In this document: one piece after another, positions 26,178 to 38,731 of the stretch
Numbering within the stretch: position 1 is the stretch's first letter
Layout: each line of letters starts with the position of its first letter
NCBI GenBank assembly: GCA_023053545.1
Contig: JAKZAN010000001.1
Span: 6,654,565 to 6,718,564 of the forward strand
Origin: Lepidurus packardi
Taxonomy: Eukaryota; Arthropoda; Branchiopoda; Notostraca; Triopsidae
Direction of reading: 5' to 3'
Length of the DNA stretch: 64,000 nucleotides
Position numbers and translations under genes: made by a program
Notes under the pieces: model-generated
What the model was told of the DNA's origin: nothing
Seen by the model: the letters and a program-made list of their open reading frames with translations, nothing else
Databases searched by the model: none

Positions 26178-27491
26178 ATGAGGAAAGCACGGAAAAATGA
26201 AAACAGCCCTCTGCCGTTTGGTTCACAATATGGGGGAATGCCATCGGTTCCGGGACCACAGTATTACGAAGAACCGGCAATGACACAGCAACAAAATGGC
26301 CCTTATCTTGGGCCAAACCTAAATCACACTGGTAATAGAACAAGTATACATAACAATACAGTAGTTTAAATTATTTGTTATAGGCTACGATCCTGGAATG
26401 TATGCTCCGTCTCAAGATTACTATGCCCAGGCTCCTGGCCAACCAATGGCTATGGGATTCAATATTCCTTCTAATTTGCTCCAGAACCCTGCAATGGCGA
26501 ATATGGCAATGGAGTATGGGCAGAGTTTGCTAGGACAGGGCAAAGACGTAGTAGATAAGGAAATTAAGAAGTATATGTCCATGTCCAGAGTAAAATATTA
26601 CTTCTCGGTGGATACTTTCTATGTCGGGCGCAAACTTGGACTGCTCTTGTTCCCTTTTGCCCAAAAAGTAATGAGGCTAACTTACTTTTCTAGTCTTACC
26701 TTTATTTATTGCTAGGATTGGTCGATAAAATTCGATACGGAAGAGCCCGTTCAGCCTCGCTATGAATTAAATGCTCCCGACCTGTATATCCCGACCATGT
26801 CTTTTATAACGTATATTCTTACAGCCGGTGTATGTCTGGGCATCCAAAAGAGGTAAACAATTTTTTTTTTTCTGTGACTTAAAACGGGTTTTGTAGATTT
26901 AGTCCAGAAATGTTGGGTATACAAGCCAGTTCGGCACTTGTTTGGATGGTCATGGAGGTGCTTGCCATATTACTTACTTTATATGTTATGAATATTCAGA
27001 GCAGCCTCCGAACCTTGGATATCATAGCTTTTTCCGGCTATAAATATGTTGGGTAATATTAAACAAGTATTTCAAAAGTTTCTCGAACTTAGCCTTAATT
27101 TATTATTATGGGTACTAGGATGATAGCGATTCTGTTATTGTCTTTAGCATTATCCAGTTCAGGATACTATTTGGCCCTAGCCTACTGCAGCGTTTCTTTA
27201 TCATTTTTCCTGGTAAAGCTCCCAATACTATATGCATTGTGGAGTATCTAACTACTTTTCGATAGTTACGGACTTTGAAGTTCCAAGTGCTCCCTGATGT
27301 TCAGTCAAATCAATATGGTCATCATGCCACTCCTGGGTCGAAGCGAAGAACGTACTTACTTCTCTTCATTGCAAGTAAGCATATCAGTTAGAGCTATTTA
27401 GTGTACTTACTACTTCTGTATATTTCAAGGCATACAGCCGGTAATGTTATGGTGGCTAACACGACACTTGGTTCCTACGCCTTCCACTTAG
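26178..27491 (+). CDS. YIF1: YIF1 (Yip1-interacting factor homologue), ER-Golgi membrane protein
   Basis: Multi-spanning membrane protein of the Yip1/Yif1 complex that acts with Rab GTPases in COPII vesicle traffic between ER and Golgi. Exons: 26178-26331, 26384-26667, 26716-26852, 26897-27052, 27119-27212, 27266-27374, 27430-27491. The product is 331 residues. Seen: cytosolic Gly/Pro/Gln/Tyr-rich N-terminus; the conserved segment [23 protein letters not shown]; then about five hydrophobic helices including KYVGMIA and the final [10 protein letters not shown]-like tail (here [11 protein letters not shown]). The length and end match animal YIF1A/B. An AG immediately before the ATG leader suggests a 5' UTR intron. 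The start is the first in-frame ATG of the exon. Confidence 0.92.
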
Positions 27492-27840
27492 TTTGTACAT
27501 CACGGAGTTGACAATCGGAACCGTTTAGCGGATGAAAAGATGAAGGATGGCAACAGAGGCTTGATAAGAGCAGACTTGTTGAGCTGGTTACTAAATTGTG
27601 TTCAGGACCTTCGTTCTAATGAACTGCTGGTGAATGGAGTGCTTATTCTGCCTTCGTTTGATGTCGCTTAACGAAAATATTCAGACGATGATGTGCTTGG
27701 CTTAGAGATGGATCTTAGGTACAGCGCAATTAAGCATGCTAAAAATAACTAACTTGGAAATGTTTCGTAACCTCAAGACTTGCTATGAACGGAAAGAAAG
27801 TAGATATATATGTTTGGGTCGCATTTGGTGAATTTTGAAT

Positions 27841-27909
27841 TTAATCTTGGCGCTTGCCAGCTATCGTCCTCAAGTGGGAACGTCTATGAACTCGATTAAA
27901 ATAAGAGCA
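27841..27909. repeat. Short dispersed repeat, copy 1
   Basis: About 69 bases align with 28440-28509 in direct orientation, sharing TTGGCGC, a GTGGGA(A/G)CGTC core and a GATTAAAATAAGA(G/C)CAAC end. The copies flank the longer repeat at 28178-28421. Confidence 0.6.
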
Positions 27910-28177
27910 ACGGGAAGTAGACACAAGGACGATTCGACAAAAAGACTACGTGTACCCAACACAAGGCCGTCGGAACCCAACAGAAGGACGCCAGGACCAT
28001 AATGTTTTAAGGGACGAATATAATTTCGAGTTTAAAATATCTGCTCGTTGGCTAAGCGCCAACAAGATTACGAAGTGCTTAAGCTGTATTAAAAAAAAAT
28101 ATGTCACAAGGACTCTGGACACCAACATCAGTACGCTTAACGTAACCTAATATTGTGACGAATTTTTTTATTTCAAT

Positions 28178-28421
28178 TCCTACTCAGCATTTGTCACTTC
28201 TCGCACTATATTATAATTAAAACTCGGCTCTTTCTAGGCTTGCTGTTTCAGTTGTCTCGAAGTGGCAGGTTTAGGCCAAGGATTATCAGGGGGACATTTC
28301 AGTCTATCTTGGAGCTAAATCATGACGGTGAAATCAAATCGTGACGGACTTTTTGTTTTTCCTCTTCTTCTTCAGGCGAAATCGTTTTTTTCTGCTTCTG
28401 ATTGCCATCTCGGTGGACTCC
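28178..28421. repeat. Dispersed repeat R1, copy A
   Basis: About 244 bases align in direct orientation with 30501-30795. Shared landmarks are GCATTTGTCACTTCTCGCAC, AAGGATTATCAGGGGGAC, TTCTTCAGGCGAAA and CTGATTGCCATCTC. Neither copy has a visible open frame. It is likely an old non-autonomous element or a local duplication. Confidence 0.75.
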
Positions 28422-28439
28422 AATTTGAGCATTTTATAG

Positions 28440-28509
28440 GTAATTTTGGCGCGACATCCAGCGTCATCTAGTGGGAGCGTCCTTCAACTGGATTAAAATA
28501 AGACCAACT
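28440..28509. repeat. Short dispersed repeat, copy 2
   Basis: Imperfect direct repeat of 27841-27909, positioned just after the R1 copy A. With its partner it brackets that repeat, so the composite could be a single mobile or duplicated unit. Confidence 0.6.
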
Positions 28510-29845
28510 GTTGGTTTTGTTTTCCATACGTTGTTAGGTTGTGTGTGTTCTTCATTTCCAGTTCTGTATATCTTTTCTAAGTAATTAACGCGTTCAAAGT
28601 GATTAATACTGCCCCTAAAATAGGCTCTGCAATGCAAGTAAGTCTTCAACGTAGAACCCTGGCAAATTAAATATTTAATTCATTTTCGAAGAACTACTCC
28701 AATTTATTGTTGTTTTCCATCTGTCAAATTCTACGTGCTCCATGGTTATGGCCTCCCAGGGCCAGAGGAACCCCTTTTGTTCGCCTTCTAAATATTTGGG
28801 TCTGTCTCTCTTCCCAACATAACCAGGAAAGCGAAAAGATGCTTCTTATTAGCATCTTTCCTGGAGCTAGCCAAAAAAGGATGCATGCACAAGCCCTTTT
28901 TTTCAGCTTTTGAACCCACCCTATTTCCCTTTAGGGCTCTCTTACCTCACCTGAGCCTGTCAGGGCAGGTAGATCCTGCTCTTTCCATCCACCTCTCAGT
29001 TCCATTCCATTCCCTTGGTAGCTACACAGTAGAATTGTGTTACCGCGTTTATTAAACCGAAGCCAAAACGGCATTCTTAGCCCTGGTCGTGGAATAATCG
29101 TGTGAAGTGAAAAGCAGAAAAATACGACAGAACAGCAAAGTGCTTTGATGAAGTCCAGTTTTGATTCTTTGCTATTCACGAGTGCTCAAAAAAAAGTCAG
29201 AAATCAAAGCCTGCACCTATTCCACGTCCATTGACTTGTGGATCTTCTTTACAGCGTCGGTTTGTGACCATAGAAGGTCCCTTGTGCCAGGTATTTTGGT
29301 CTTTCTTAAGTGTTGTCGTTTTTGGCATGGTCGTAAGTAGTAAGTTTTGAAAGCCAGTTTCCATAAAAGCTAGTTTTGCTCAGCATGCATATAAGGGTCT
29401 CCCCCAACCCGTATTTTTAAATCTGAACTGGTTAATAAACATAGGACAAAACAAAATCACCTTTTTTTCTGCGGAAACTCCAAGTCGTGCAGTCTGTTTT
29501 CCCTGTTGTAAAAGAAGCAAAAAATTATTCTAGCGTGAAAGCAAACTTCCGTGTCCGTCCGTTGGAGATTGTGTATAAAGCCCCGTAATTGTCACGCTAT
29601 CAATTTCCGCTCCCGCCATTCCTCATGCAGCGTATTTCACCTGACCTGCATGCAATGTTATAAGTGATAACCCGCTAGAAAACGAAAAGTCAACAGTAAA
29701 AAAGTGCACTTGGTTACTTTTAATAACCTTAGTCCACACCCTTTTGCTCAACCTGCGTTAGAGTAGTGCATATATTATGTAAAAAAGGAAGATGAGAAAA
29801 ATTGTAATTATTTGAATTGACTTTTTCCATTTTGCCGTGACAGGC

Positions 29846-32800
29846 ATGGCTGTAGTGAGTAGCTTGGCTGAAGAAATTCCTTTCATGGACGCGGACTGCG
29901 ACGGAAGTGTGAGCAGTTTGGGCACGGCCAGTTTGCTTGGAGCTTCATCGAGTGAAGAAGACGCTTATTCACGCCCAGCTCCTCGCCGGAGCACCAGTCT
30001 TCATCATCATTATCGTCAATACTACCAGCAAAACCAGCCGCTCGAATTAGACGAGCCAGAGCGACATGAATACGACGAGGAGAGCCTGAATAACGTATTA
30101 GATTCAGTGTCAGTAGCCTTCACGATCCATACGCATCATCCCGATATGGAAGACGACGACGACCCACAAAGAGAACCTGTATACGAGGAGCTGCATCATC
30201 CGAGAATAAGAGGCCCCCAATCTGTGCTACAAGATGAATTATGTGAACAGAACATGGGAAATGATACACTTGATGCACCGCCCCCACTCAAAGAAAACGC
30301 AAACCCTTGTGTTCTGAAAAACAACAAGACAATAGGCTTAGATGTTCCCAGACCTCCTGCTACGTGGTCTCCTGCAAGCACCCGGCAAGAAGACAGACAG
30401 CACAATTGGGTGCCCGCTGTCGAAGCAGCGTACGCCGCCCTGAGCCAACACGTAAGTAACTCGTGTGCCTCTTGTCCCATCTTCACCGTGATTGACTCAT
30501 TTCCTACTTAAGCATTTGTCACTTCTCGCACTATATTGTGTTTTAAAACTAAGCTCTTTCCAGGCTTGCCGTTTCAGTTGTCTCAAAGTGGCAGGCTCAG
30601 ACCAAGGATTATCAGGGGGACGTTGAGTCTATCATGGAGCTAAAACATGAAATCATGACGATCCTTTTTGTTCTTGTTTTTCTTCTTTGAAAGTTCTGGG
30701 CCGCCGGTGAAAAACACTAAGTCTTTTTCAGCTGTTTTTCTTCAGGCGAAACCGGTTTCTCTGCTCCTGATTGCCATCTCCATTTAAGATGGACTCGGGC
30801 TATGTCTTCGTGTCATTTATACTTATTTTTTAAACTTATATTTTAAACATTTCTTCAAAAACCCTTCAAAGTTCGCTTTCTGTCTGCTGCAACATCACTT
30901 TCAAATTCTAAAGTTTACTCGCAAGAATCGTGACAGCGAGTTATATTTTGTTATTTTTTCCTTATAAGACACTAAAAGTCAAAACGTGCTTTGACATTGG
31001 CCAAGCGTTATTGTGCCCGCGCTGGAACCATGTTTGAGTTACACTTGAGAGAAGAAAACAGGGCTTTTCAATAGGTGCGTTTGAAATGGGATCTTACCTT
31101 CACAGGAATTACGTTCTTGGCGTCCCCAGGAAATTTGCAGCATGTCATATTCCATGGCGCGTTGCCAGGCCAAACTACGAATACTATAGTGGTGAGAATG
31201 AACTTGAGAAAAGTCGACGAGCCGTGCTGTGTAGCAAAGAATAACAATAGCAAGATGATGCAATTCTGGTTTTACTGACAAGTTACCAAGCGGCTCACGC
31301 CATGCATATACCGACAAATATACACCATATGCTGACAAATACGTACTCCTATGCCTCTTCTTAAAAAGCAGCTTGTGAAATCGTAGCCCCAAAACCCTTA
31401 AACAAAAATCTTGGTGTATTTTGTCTGGTTCTTGAAACTCTGAGGAGGGGAAAAAATATAGCATGACACAATTGGGCGCTTTTAGTTGGTGGCAAGGATA
31501 CTAGAGCACTGATTATTTTTTACTCGGTTCACCTTTTTGTCGAAAAATAAAGAAAAAGGTTGACTTCATTAGTTTGAAAGTCTTTGTGGGACTTGTTGTC
31601 GCCAGGCATTTAGAGCTTTAAAAACAGTTAGTGAGGGGCGTGGAGGGGTTGTAGCTTGTAAGCTGGTCATTGGTGGGGTAGCAACTTTAAATTGAGAGTC
31701 ATTTATATTTTTAACTTACTGTTTATTGACTCGTTTGGATAGGCCTGCTGGCCCTTTTGCTGATTAGATTCCGTAGTCTGTCCCTCAGCTATCGCGCTGC
31801 CTTGTATACTTAGAGGAGCACGAGTTGTGCATCGCTTTATACATCCTGACACGCCTGCTTGACTTGGGTTTGTCTTATCTAAAGTTAGCATTTTCAGGAA
31901 TACTTTCTAAGTCGAAAAGAGGGAGGCGGGAAGAAACTCAATGGGTTTTTGTAATGCCAAGATTAGAGGCAAGAGAAGCCCCAACTCCTCGTAAACTCGT
32001 TTAAGCAAGAAAAAGGAGAAACTGAAAGCCAAAAACTAAGCTAATGTATGGAGTTGCTGCTTTTGGTTATTACGCGCGCTCGCCCACTTGAACTTTCATA
32101 AAGGTCTGGCCTAAAGTAGCTTTCATCTGGCTTCTGTGTGATTGGCAACGTTTTAAAAGGTCCCGGAGTTAATAGTTTTCTTGTGCCTCTGTGTATATAC
32201 TCGTTATTACTCGCGAAACTTTATGGATTGCTGCGCAGTTATAGAAGTTTTTCGCTTGCCTGGAAAAGCGAAGTTTTATCTTATCGATTTGACTACCGAG
32301 TTCTAGTGTAAGTTAGCCAGCTGCTTTGGCAACACACGAATTCTTAACACTTCATTTCAGGGAACGGAAAATGTGGGCCCTTCTAATGAAGAAAAACTGA
32401 GGAAGCGTGTACCACAATTGGCTTGGCACAATCTTTCTTGGAAACTTCGAGATTTTATGAGCTCTATATAATACGACTTTCTTTGTTCAACGACTTTGGT
32501 CAAAACATTTGATCAAAAAATCAACGACTTTGATCAAACTGCATGCTAACCCGCTTTTGCCGATGTATTTGCTCGAAGTCTACATCAGGTGGCTTTGGGG
32601 TTTTTCTTCTTAAATAGCTGATCTTTCCAATCCTTTTTGTCTGGTACGACTTGGAAACACTTGTATGTTTGATTGCAGAAAAAAGCTGTTCCTTCAAGTT
32701 AAAATAAAGCTTGAGATTGCATCCCGGATAGGAACATTGCTGGGCAACTTATTTTTAATTCACAAGGAATTTGTCAAAAAGAGTAAGCACGGACGCGGGC

Positions 32801-35800
32801 GGCGCGACGAGGAAACGTAGGTGGAGCTTATATTGAGCAAGGTAGAGCCATTACTGCCGCCAAAGAGCGAACGTCGAGACTCCGTTTCCCGTCCTGGGTT
32901 AAATTCGTCGTTGGCGTCTGCGAAGCTCGGTGTCTTTTGGTTTTCCTAGCGCCCAGGTCTTGTCGCTGGCGTAGCTCAGGTCGAAGCGAACGCGCTTACT
33001 GAGACAGCTTGACGCCCAAACCGTTTAAGCGTAGCAAAAATGAGCCTCATTTACGTAATGTGATTTACTAATGCGAAAGTGGCAACTGCGGGAATAAAAA
33101 AAGAGTGCATTAGGTGAACTTGAGGAACATGGGGCCGACCTGGTGGATTACGGGCAACCCCAATGGAAAGCGGGGAGACCGAAACAGCGGCAATGGGTGC
33201 AGTCGACTTGTGAACACGGTAGAGGCTCCGAATGAGTATCAATCAGGGAGATCGTCCTCAGAGTGTTGTTCAAGGTGCTCATCCGCTTGTCGTTTGTTAT
33301 CTGTGCGAGAAACTACACCATCCCAAGCTCAAAGCAACAGGGTAACTTCCGGGACTTCCAGGGTAACTTCAGACGACTACTGATATGGTTGATTTCGGTT
33401 TGACAAACTTCTTAAAATATTGTCTAGAAAACATAAAAATATAATAAACAATATCCAAAAAACAAATATAATAAAAATATTGTCTAAAATATTGTCTAAA
33501 TATTGTCTAAAATTAATTAATATAATGTCCAAAAGTGTTTCATAGTTTTCGTTCGGATTTCTATTTTTTTAATATAATTTCTTAATGCGTTTTATTTCTT
33601 ATGTTTTTTCTCATTTTTAAAATTTTCGTTTTTAGGATTCGCAGCAAATGCAGTCCTTGTATGAGCCATTGTACCCATCATCACCTCCGTCTTCCTTGTC
33701 GTCTCGGACGCCTTCCTTAGCCACGCCCACCTCGCCCAGCCCTAGTGTAGGTTCCCGTTTAGCCACGCCTACGCACTACATTTCGTCTTTGCGAGCCTCC
33801 ATGCGCACAGGTCAAACGTTGGACAGGTAATGCGAGCCACACCTGCCTTTTCATTTTGAAGCGAAATATGAATATGACGGTGATTGAGCTCGTGTATGAT
33901 GTTGATCAATATCGTTCGCATAATTTGAAAGAAAAGCGAGTGAGACAGACACAAAGAAAAGAACCTGTTGTTTTTTTGCAAGGTGGGAGCTTGTCTGTTG
34001 GTTTATAGATACAAATGGAAATGGATCGAATAACATGGAAATTTACTTGTCGTTGCTTTTTTGTTGCAGGGAGCGTGAAAAAGATCCTTGCCAACGCCTG
34101 CGAACGTATTTGAAGACCAGTTATGCAGATTTGTGCGAAGTGACGATACCAAATTTGGCATGGTGTCCGAATTTTAAACTTCACGTGAGTCAATTGGTGA
34201 CGTCGCTTGCCATTGACACTTCTTGGGCCCGAGGTAGAAATCGTGATGAAGGTACCCGATATCAAGCCAATGCCTTGCAAGCCTTGGCCTTGCAACCTTT
34301 GCCCTTGCACCGACTTTTCGCTGAAGAAAGGGTAATATATCTTTGATTTCATCTTTTTGGTTTATTTATTTATTTTTAATTCGGAACCTATCTCATGGTT
34401 TGAAATTGTTTATGTTTTATTGACACCACAGAGATCCCATCACGGGAGCAAAGGCCAGCGCGTGTTGGTGGTAGGGGAGTCCGGATACGGGAAGACGACT
34501 TTCTGCCTTCGATTGCTTTACGATTGGGTTCATCAAGAGCGGCCATGGGTCGGCAATTACTTGTCATATTATCAGTGGGTCTTTTTCATCCCGTTGCGTG
34601 ATTTTGCCTTCACCAAATCTCTCTTTTATTGCGGCAACAAAGACTCGTACCCTTCCGACTTGGACAATCCAGCCCAAATCATCCAAACCAATGAAGCCCA
34701 AGTCTTATTCATTGTGGATGGCTGGGACCAATTCGCCCCTGATTTGCCCGCTGAAATCCAGAATTTATTGGACGGCACAAATTATCCTTTATCCACCGTC
34801 GTCGTGACGTCGAGGCCCGTTCCACATTTGATGCGCCACGCCACGCGTTGGGCTGATAAACGCGTCGTGCTCCGGGGACTTGATTTCAGTCAAGTGGACG
34901 TATTCGTCAAAAGTTATTTCCAAAACTCCCCCACGCCAGCCGCCTCGGAGCGTGTCGATAAATTCTTACGCTGGCTGTCGAATCCGCAACAGCGCTGGGG
35001 CAAATTGGCCTCCAGTCCTGTGATGTGCATTAGCATGTGCCTGGCGTTTGAGGAGCAAGGCGACCTATGGTGGTCCGGCAACTTGGCCGGGATATTTACC
35101 GCCATAATTCACTGCTTGGTGCGACGGAGTTTGCAGCAAACGGGCGAACTTTCCACGCTGCACCGCAAGCTTCTCTTGGACCTGGGCAAGCTCTCCCTGC
35201 TGTGCATCAAGCAAAATCGATATTTTTACACCGATCTGGAACTGAAACAGCATTGTCAATTCTCGCAAGTTACTCAAATGGGACTTTTGGTGAAGGCTTT
35301 GTCTTTCTCCAAACTCCAGAAACGAGACTATTACAGCGTTTTGCATCCAGCGTTAGCCGAGTACCTGGCAGCTATGTATCTGGGCTCAGTAGCGCACTAT
35401 TCGAATATTCTCAAGAGAGAATTGGAGGACTTTCAGCTGGAAACGGAGCCGTGTTTTGGTACTAGCGCGGGGGTATGCCGTAGTTTGTTGCACGTTCTAC
35501 AAGGTTTAGCAGCGCATCTGGGGAAGAAAGCGTACCTACTCTTCAACTTATTGCCCAATCAGCAGTTCCCTCCCAAGACGCTCCTGCAATTCCTTCAGAC
35601 CGCGGGGCACTGGCAGCCGAATGTGGCTGCAGTATGCAAATTACTTGACGGAACACATCACGTGACCCTAAACACAACTCATAATGGCGAGTTGGAAGGC
35701 TGGAGCTGTGTTTTACAGCACTCAGCTTGTCCTTTACCTTCGCTGCAAGTGTCTTATGAGCCCAGCGTGGCCAACAAGCACTTTACTAGCTTGGAAAACT

Positions 35801-38181
35801 TGTTTGTGGCCCTGCATCAGAACAACAGCGTGTCAGCGCTCAAAATCACACTCGTAGTCAGCCAAGATGTTAGCGAGCACGACATACAAGTCTTTGCGGA
35901 TTTTCTGTGCCAGGCGATGAGCAAGCCTCAATTAAAAAGTTTAGATATAGCCATATCATGCGTGGAAGACGTGAGCCACGAGTTTCTACAGGCGGTCATA
36001 GACGCCGTCTGCTTTAGTTTAGATTCTTCCAAAACCGAAGAACACGATCCGAATGGTAATGGACATGTTTTGAAGGGTTCCACCTTACGGAAAATCATGT
36101 TGGATATGGATCTGTCAGCGGAGCAGGTTGAACAATTATGTCTAGCCGTACGCAGAAATCCTCAGATTCAGACACTCAATCTCTTGCATTTATGCTGTGC
36201 AACCCCTGGTTTGCAGGCCATAGCGGGACTCGTGTATCCACAAACACCTATAGGAGGCAATTTCGTAACCAGTTTGGACTTGTCCGGCAGTTGGGCTGCA
36301 TCTCCCTTGGAAGCGGATGCGATTATGGACGATTCGACCGTCTCCTTGGCGTCGGTTAATAACGCAACTGCAAGCACTAAAGATCCAAATACGGGTACGC
36401 GAGAATCATCGTCAGGATCAGGCTATGAAACCATGAAGAGCCAGACGAAGATTGTTAAAACTAACGTGCCTTATCCGGTGGCGATCACCGTCACCGAATT
36501 TCCCAGTGTTGCAGCCGACAATCATTTGCGTGTCTCGAACGGTGGATCCAAGCTCAATGCCAGCGTATCCGCCATTTCTTTAAGTACTGGCGCTGGTTCC
36601 AGCGTAGCGAGCACTCGCAACAGTTATTGCTTGACGGACAGCAAGCTCACCACGCCAGACAGCGACGGGACTCAACCGTCTGGCCCAAATCGGGTAACGC
36701 AAAACGGGAGTAATCCTCCCTTCCTCTCATTGCCCCGTAGGCCGCGTAATGCTCGTGGCTATAGCAGTTTGACGCGCGGAATGACTTTGCTGTCAAGACA
36801 AGATGAAAAACGCAGGTCCGACTCGATGCTTTTTCAGAAGATATTACTTCCCATGCCTGTTTGCGATCGACAATCTCATTGCGCCAACGGCTTCCATACC
36901 GTTTTCGAGGCACTACGAAACCCTCTTTGTCAGCTTGGACACTTGAACATGAGCAAGTGCTCGTTAACGATGGCTGACTCGGTGTGTTTAGGCGAAAGTT
37001 TACGGAAGAACAAAAGTCTAGTATCATTACGGTTAGAAGGATTGTCGAGTATGCGAGAGGTTTTGCCAGTGATTTTGGCGTTGGCGGAGAATTCAACATT
37101 GCAACTGCTAGATGTAAGCTCCGCCCATGTCATTCTCACTGATCCCGCCTTTCAGCTCTTTTGTCGAGGCCTCATGCGAAACCAAAACTTACGATCTTTG
37201 CGATTAGCGGGTTGGACCTTTGTATTAGATGATGAAGATTCGTTCAAGTATCTTGGCGACCTGATGCAGAGCACCAAGCTGCGGGAATTGGCGTTAACTG
37301 GAGCAAATATTAAACTTCCTGGGCAGTCCGGTAGCGGCCCTTTGTCCTTGGCATTGTTAGGCCCCGTAGTTCCCGAAGAGCTCATTGCATTATTACGGAA
37401 ATCAGCTGCGAATCAACCACTGCGCTCGGAGTTCTTAGCGTTTCTCAAATTAGATCAAGTTACTTTGAGTTTGCAAGGGAAATTGAGCTTAAAAGGGCCG
37501 CATTTATTGCCGTTACTATCGGGTTTGACTAAACTCAGTGATCTGCATCTCGCCCTGGACCGACAGGATCGAGGCTCGCAAAATTGCGTCGAACCTTTGC
37601 GGGACAAGTCTAGCATTGCCTTCTTCCAGACGTTGGCACTGAATTGCAACGGTCTACGTGGCTTGCACTTGCAAAACTGGAACTTCCAGTGGGCCAAGTC
37701 TGAGAAGACGCTGAAGAGCATTGCCAAATTACTCAAGACATTGGCCATCAGCCATCTGAATCTGGATCATGTGACTGTGTCTACAAATTTAAGTAATAGC
37801 AGCGGTTGTGGCCCAGCTTCCGGCGTGGGTGACAACTCTTTAGGAAACCAGCCGTATTGCGACAGTCTGTTTCTCCAAACGTGCATTACCCATTTGCGTA
37901 ATTTAAGCTCGCTATCACTGGTTCATTGGAAGTTGAGTCCGAACGAAGCAGCGCTGGTGGGGAAATGCATTCGTGATAAGCATTTCGATCAGCTAGAAGT
38001 TTCGGTCAAGGGCTGGTCCATGTCAAGCGTGAGAAGTTGGATCCGAGCTTTGGAAGAACAAAATAAAACAAGTCTCGTCTATGTGGGGGGACCCGCGCAT
38101 ACTTATCGTGTTATCCGGAATGCCCGCAATCCCACGTTTCTAGAAAAGGTCATGTGCATAACTTCTTGGAAGGAGAATTAG
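29846..38181 (+). CDS. NACHT-LRR (NLR-type) protein
   Basis: Predicted STAND NTPase of the NOD-like receptor architecture, about 1602 residues. Exons: 29846-30451, 33636-33826, 34070-34331, and one 3750-nt exon 34432-38181. Order: acidic, His- and Ser-rich low-complexity N-terminus (no CARD, PYD or TIR recognised); Ser/Pro/Thr-rich linker; about 85 residues resembling the region before NACHT domains; NACHT with Walker A GESGYGKTT (about 368-376), Walker B LFIVDGWDQ (about 447-452), sensor-like TSRP (about 479-482) and winged-helix/HD segments ending HPALAEYLAA; a Ser/Thr-rich disordered insert (about residues 990-1130); then irregular leucine-rich repeats (SLRLEGL, LRSLRLAGW, LRELALTG, LSSLSLVHW). 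NLRs act in innate immunity or scaffolding, but the role here is unknown. The 3.2-kb first intron could hide further exons, and the start ATG lies just after an AG that may be a 5' UTR acceptor. Confidence 0.82.
30501..30795. repeat. Dispersed repeat R1, copy B (in NLR intron 1)
   Basis: Partner of 28178-28421, starting 49 bases after the donor of NLR exon 1. It carries an internal insertion of roughly 50 bases (about 30690-30740) absent from copy A. Same orientation as copy A. Confidence 0.75.
30796..33635. other. Remainder of NLR intron 1
   Basis: About 2.8 kb without a recognised exon. It contains a GC-richer island near 32780-33250 with CpG dinucleotides, which could be an internal promoter, and an AT-rich tandem segment at about 33420-33530. 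Short open frames (for example 33114-33383) show no family resemblance. Confidence 0.45.
33420..33530. repeat. AT-rich tandem repeat with ATATTGTCTAAA unit
   Basis: At least four degenerate copies of ATATTGTCTAAA and related AACAATATCC/ATATAATAAA strings lie close together 100-200 bases before NLR exon 2. This is simple-sequence intronic DNA. Confidence 0.6.
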
Positions 38182-38658
38182 GTTCTGAAACTTTTTTTTT
38201 AACAAAATTGTCTGTCCAATTTACGGGCGGTGTTGGCTTATTATATATTATCGTTACTGATCTCGCTGTTCGAGCAAGATTTCTTCCGCAGAGAGGTTCC
38301 TGTACGTGATAGGTTGACTGTGATTTTGAAGTGCGGAAAAATATGTTCAAGTGTTTTGAAAGTAAGGACTATAACTGCAAGTAAAAAGAGTTTCACATAC
38401 TGTAATAATATTGCCTCGTTGTGTAATACCTTGGTGCCTATCAAGTCAAATGCGAATACGCGATATGGTAATAATTAACGCACATTTAAACAAAACGTTT
38501 GTTAGAGGCTAAAACTTTATTTTACATGACACTTCATTAATGGTGACGTAATGTAAAATTTAACGGTAGCTTGCACGGACAAAAAACTTCCCTAAAAAAA
38601 GATCAAAATTTTATTTCGATCGACTTTTCTTATACATACAAGCCGAAGTTTGGAGCAA

Positions 38659-38731
38659 GGTTCCGTGGTGTAGCGGTTATCACGTCTGCTTTACACGCAG
38701 TAGGTCCCCGGTTCGATCCCGGGCGGAACCA
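38659..38731 (+). tRNA. tRNA-Val (TAC), copy 1
   Basis: The 73-nt cloverleaf has a 7-bp acceptor stem (GGTTCCG with CGGAACC), discriminator A, D-arm TGGTGTAGCGGTTATCAC, anticodon loop TTTACAC (anticodon TAC) and T-arm CCCGGTTCGATCCCGGG. There is no intron. The anticodon stem has one T-T mismatch at its outermost pair, present in both copies. It is followed by T-rich sequence usable as a Pol III stop. Confidence 0.96.

Larger units (their letters stand above)
27492..29845. other. Spacer between YIF1 and the NLR-type gene
   Basis: No protein-coding exon was recognised. The spacer holds two kinds of imperfect repeat: copies at 27841-27909 and 28440-28509, and one copy (28178-28421) of a longer repeat whose partner lies at 30501-30795. 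The TGACAG just before 29844 looks like the acceptor of a 5' UTR intron for the next gene. Confidence 0.5.

Noticed and set aside
33114-33383. An 89-codon frame within NLR intron 1
   Set aside because: It cannot be joined to the NLR frame with good splice sites and shows no domain; more likely part of the GC-rich island.
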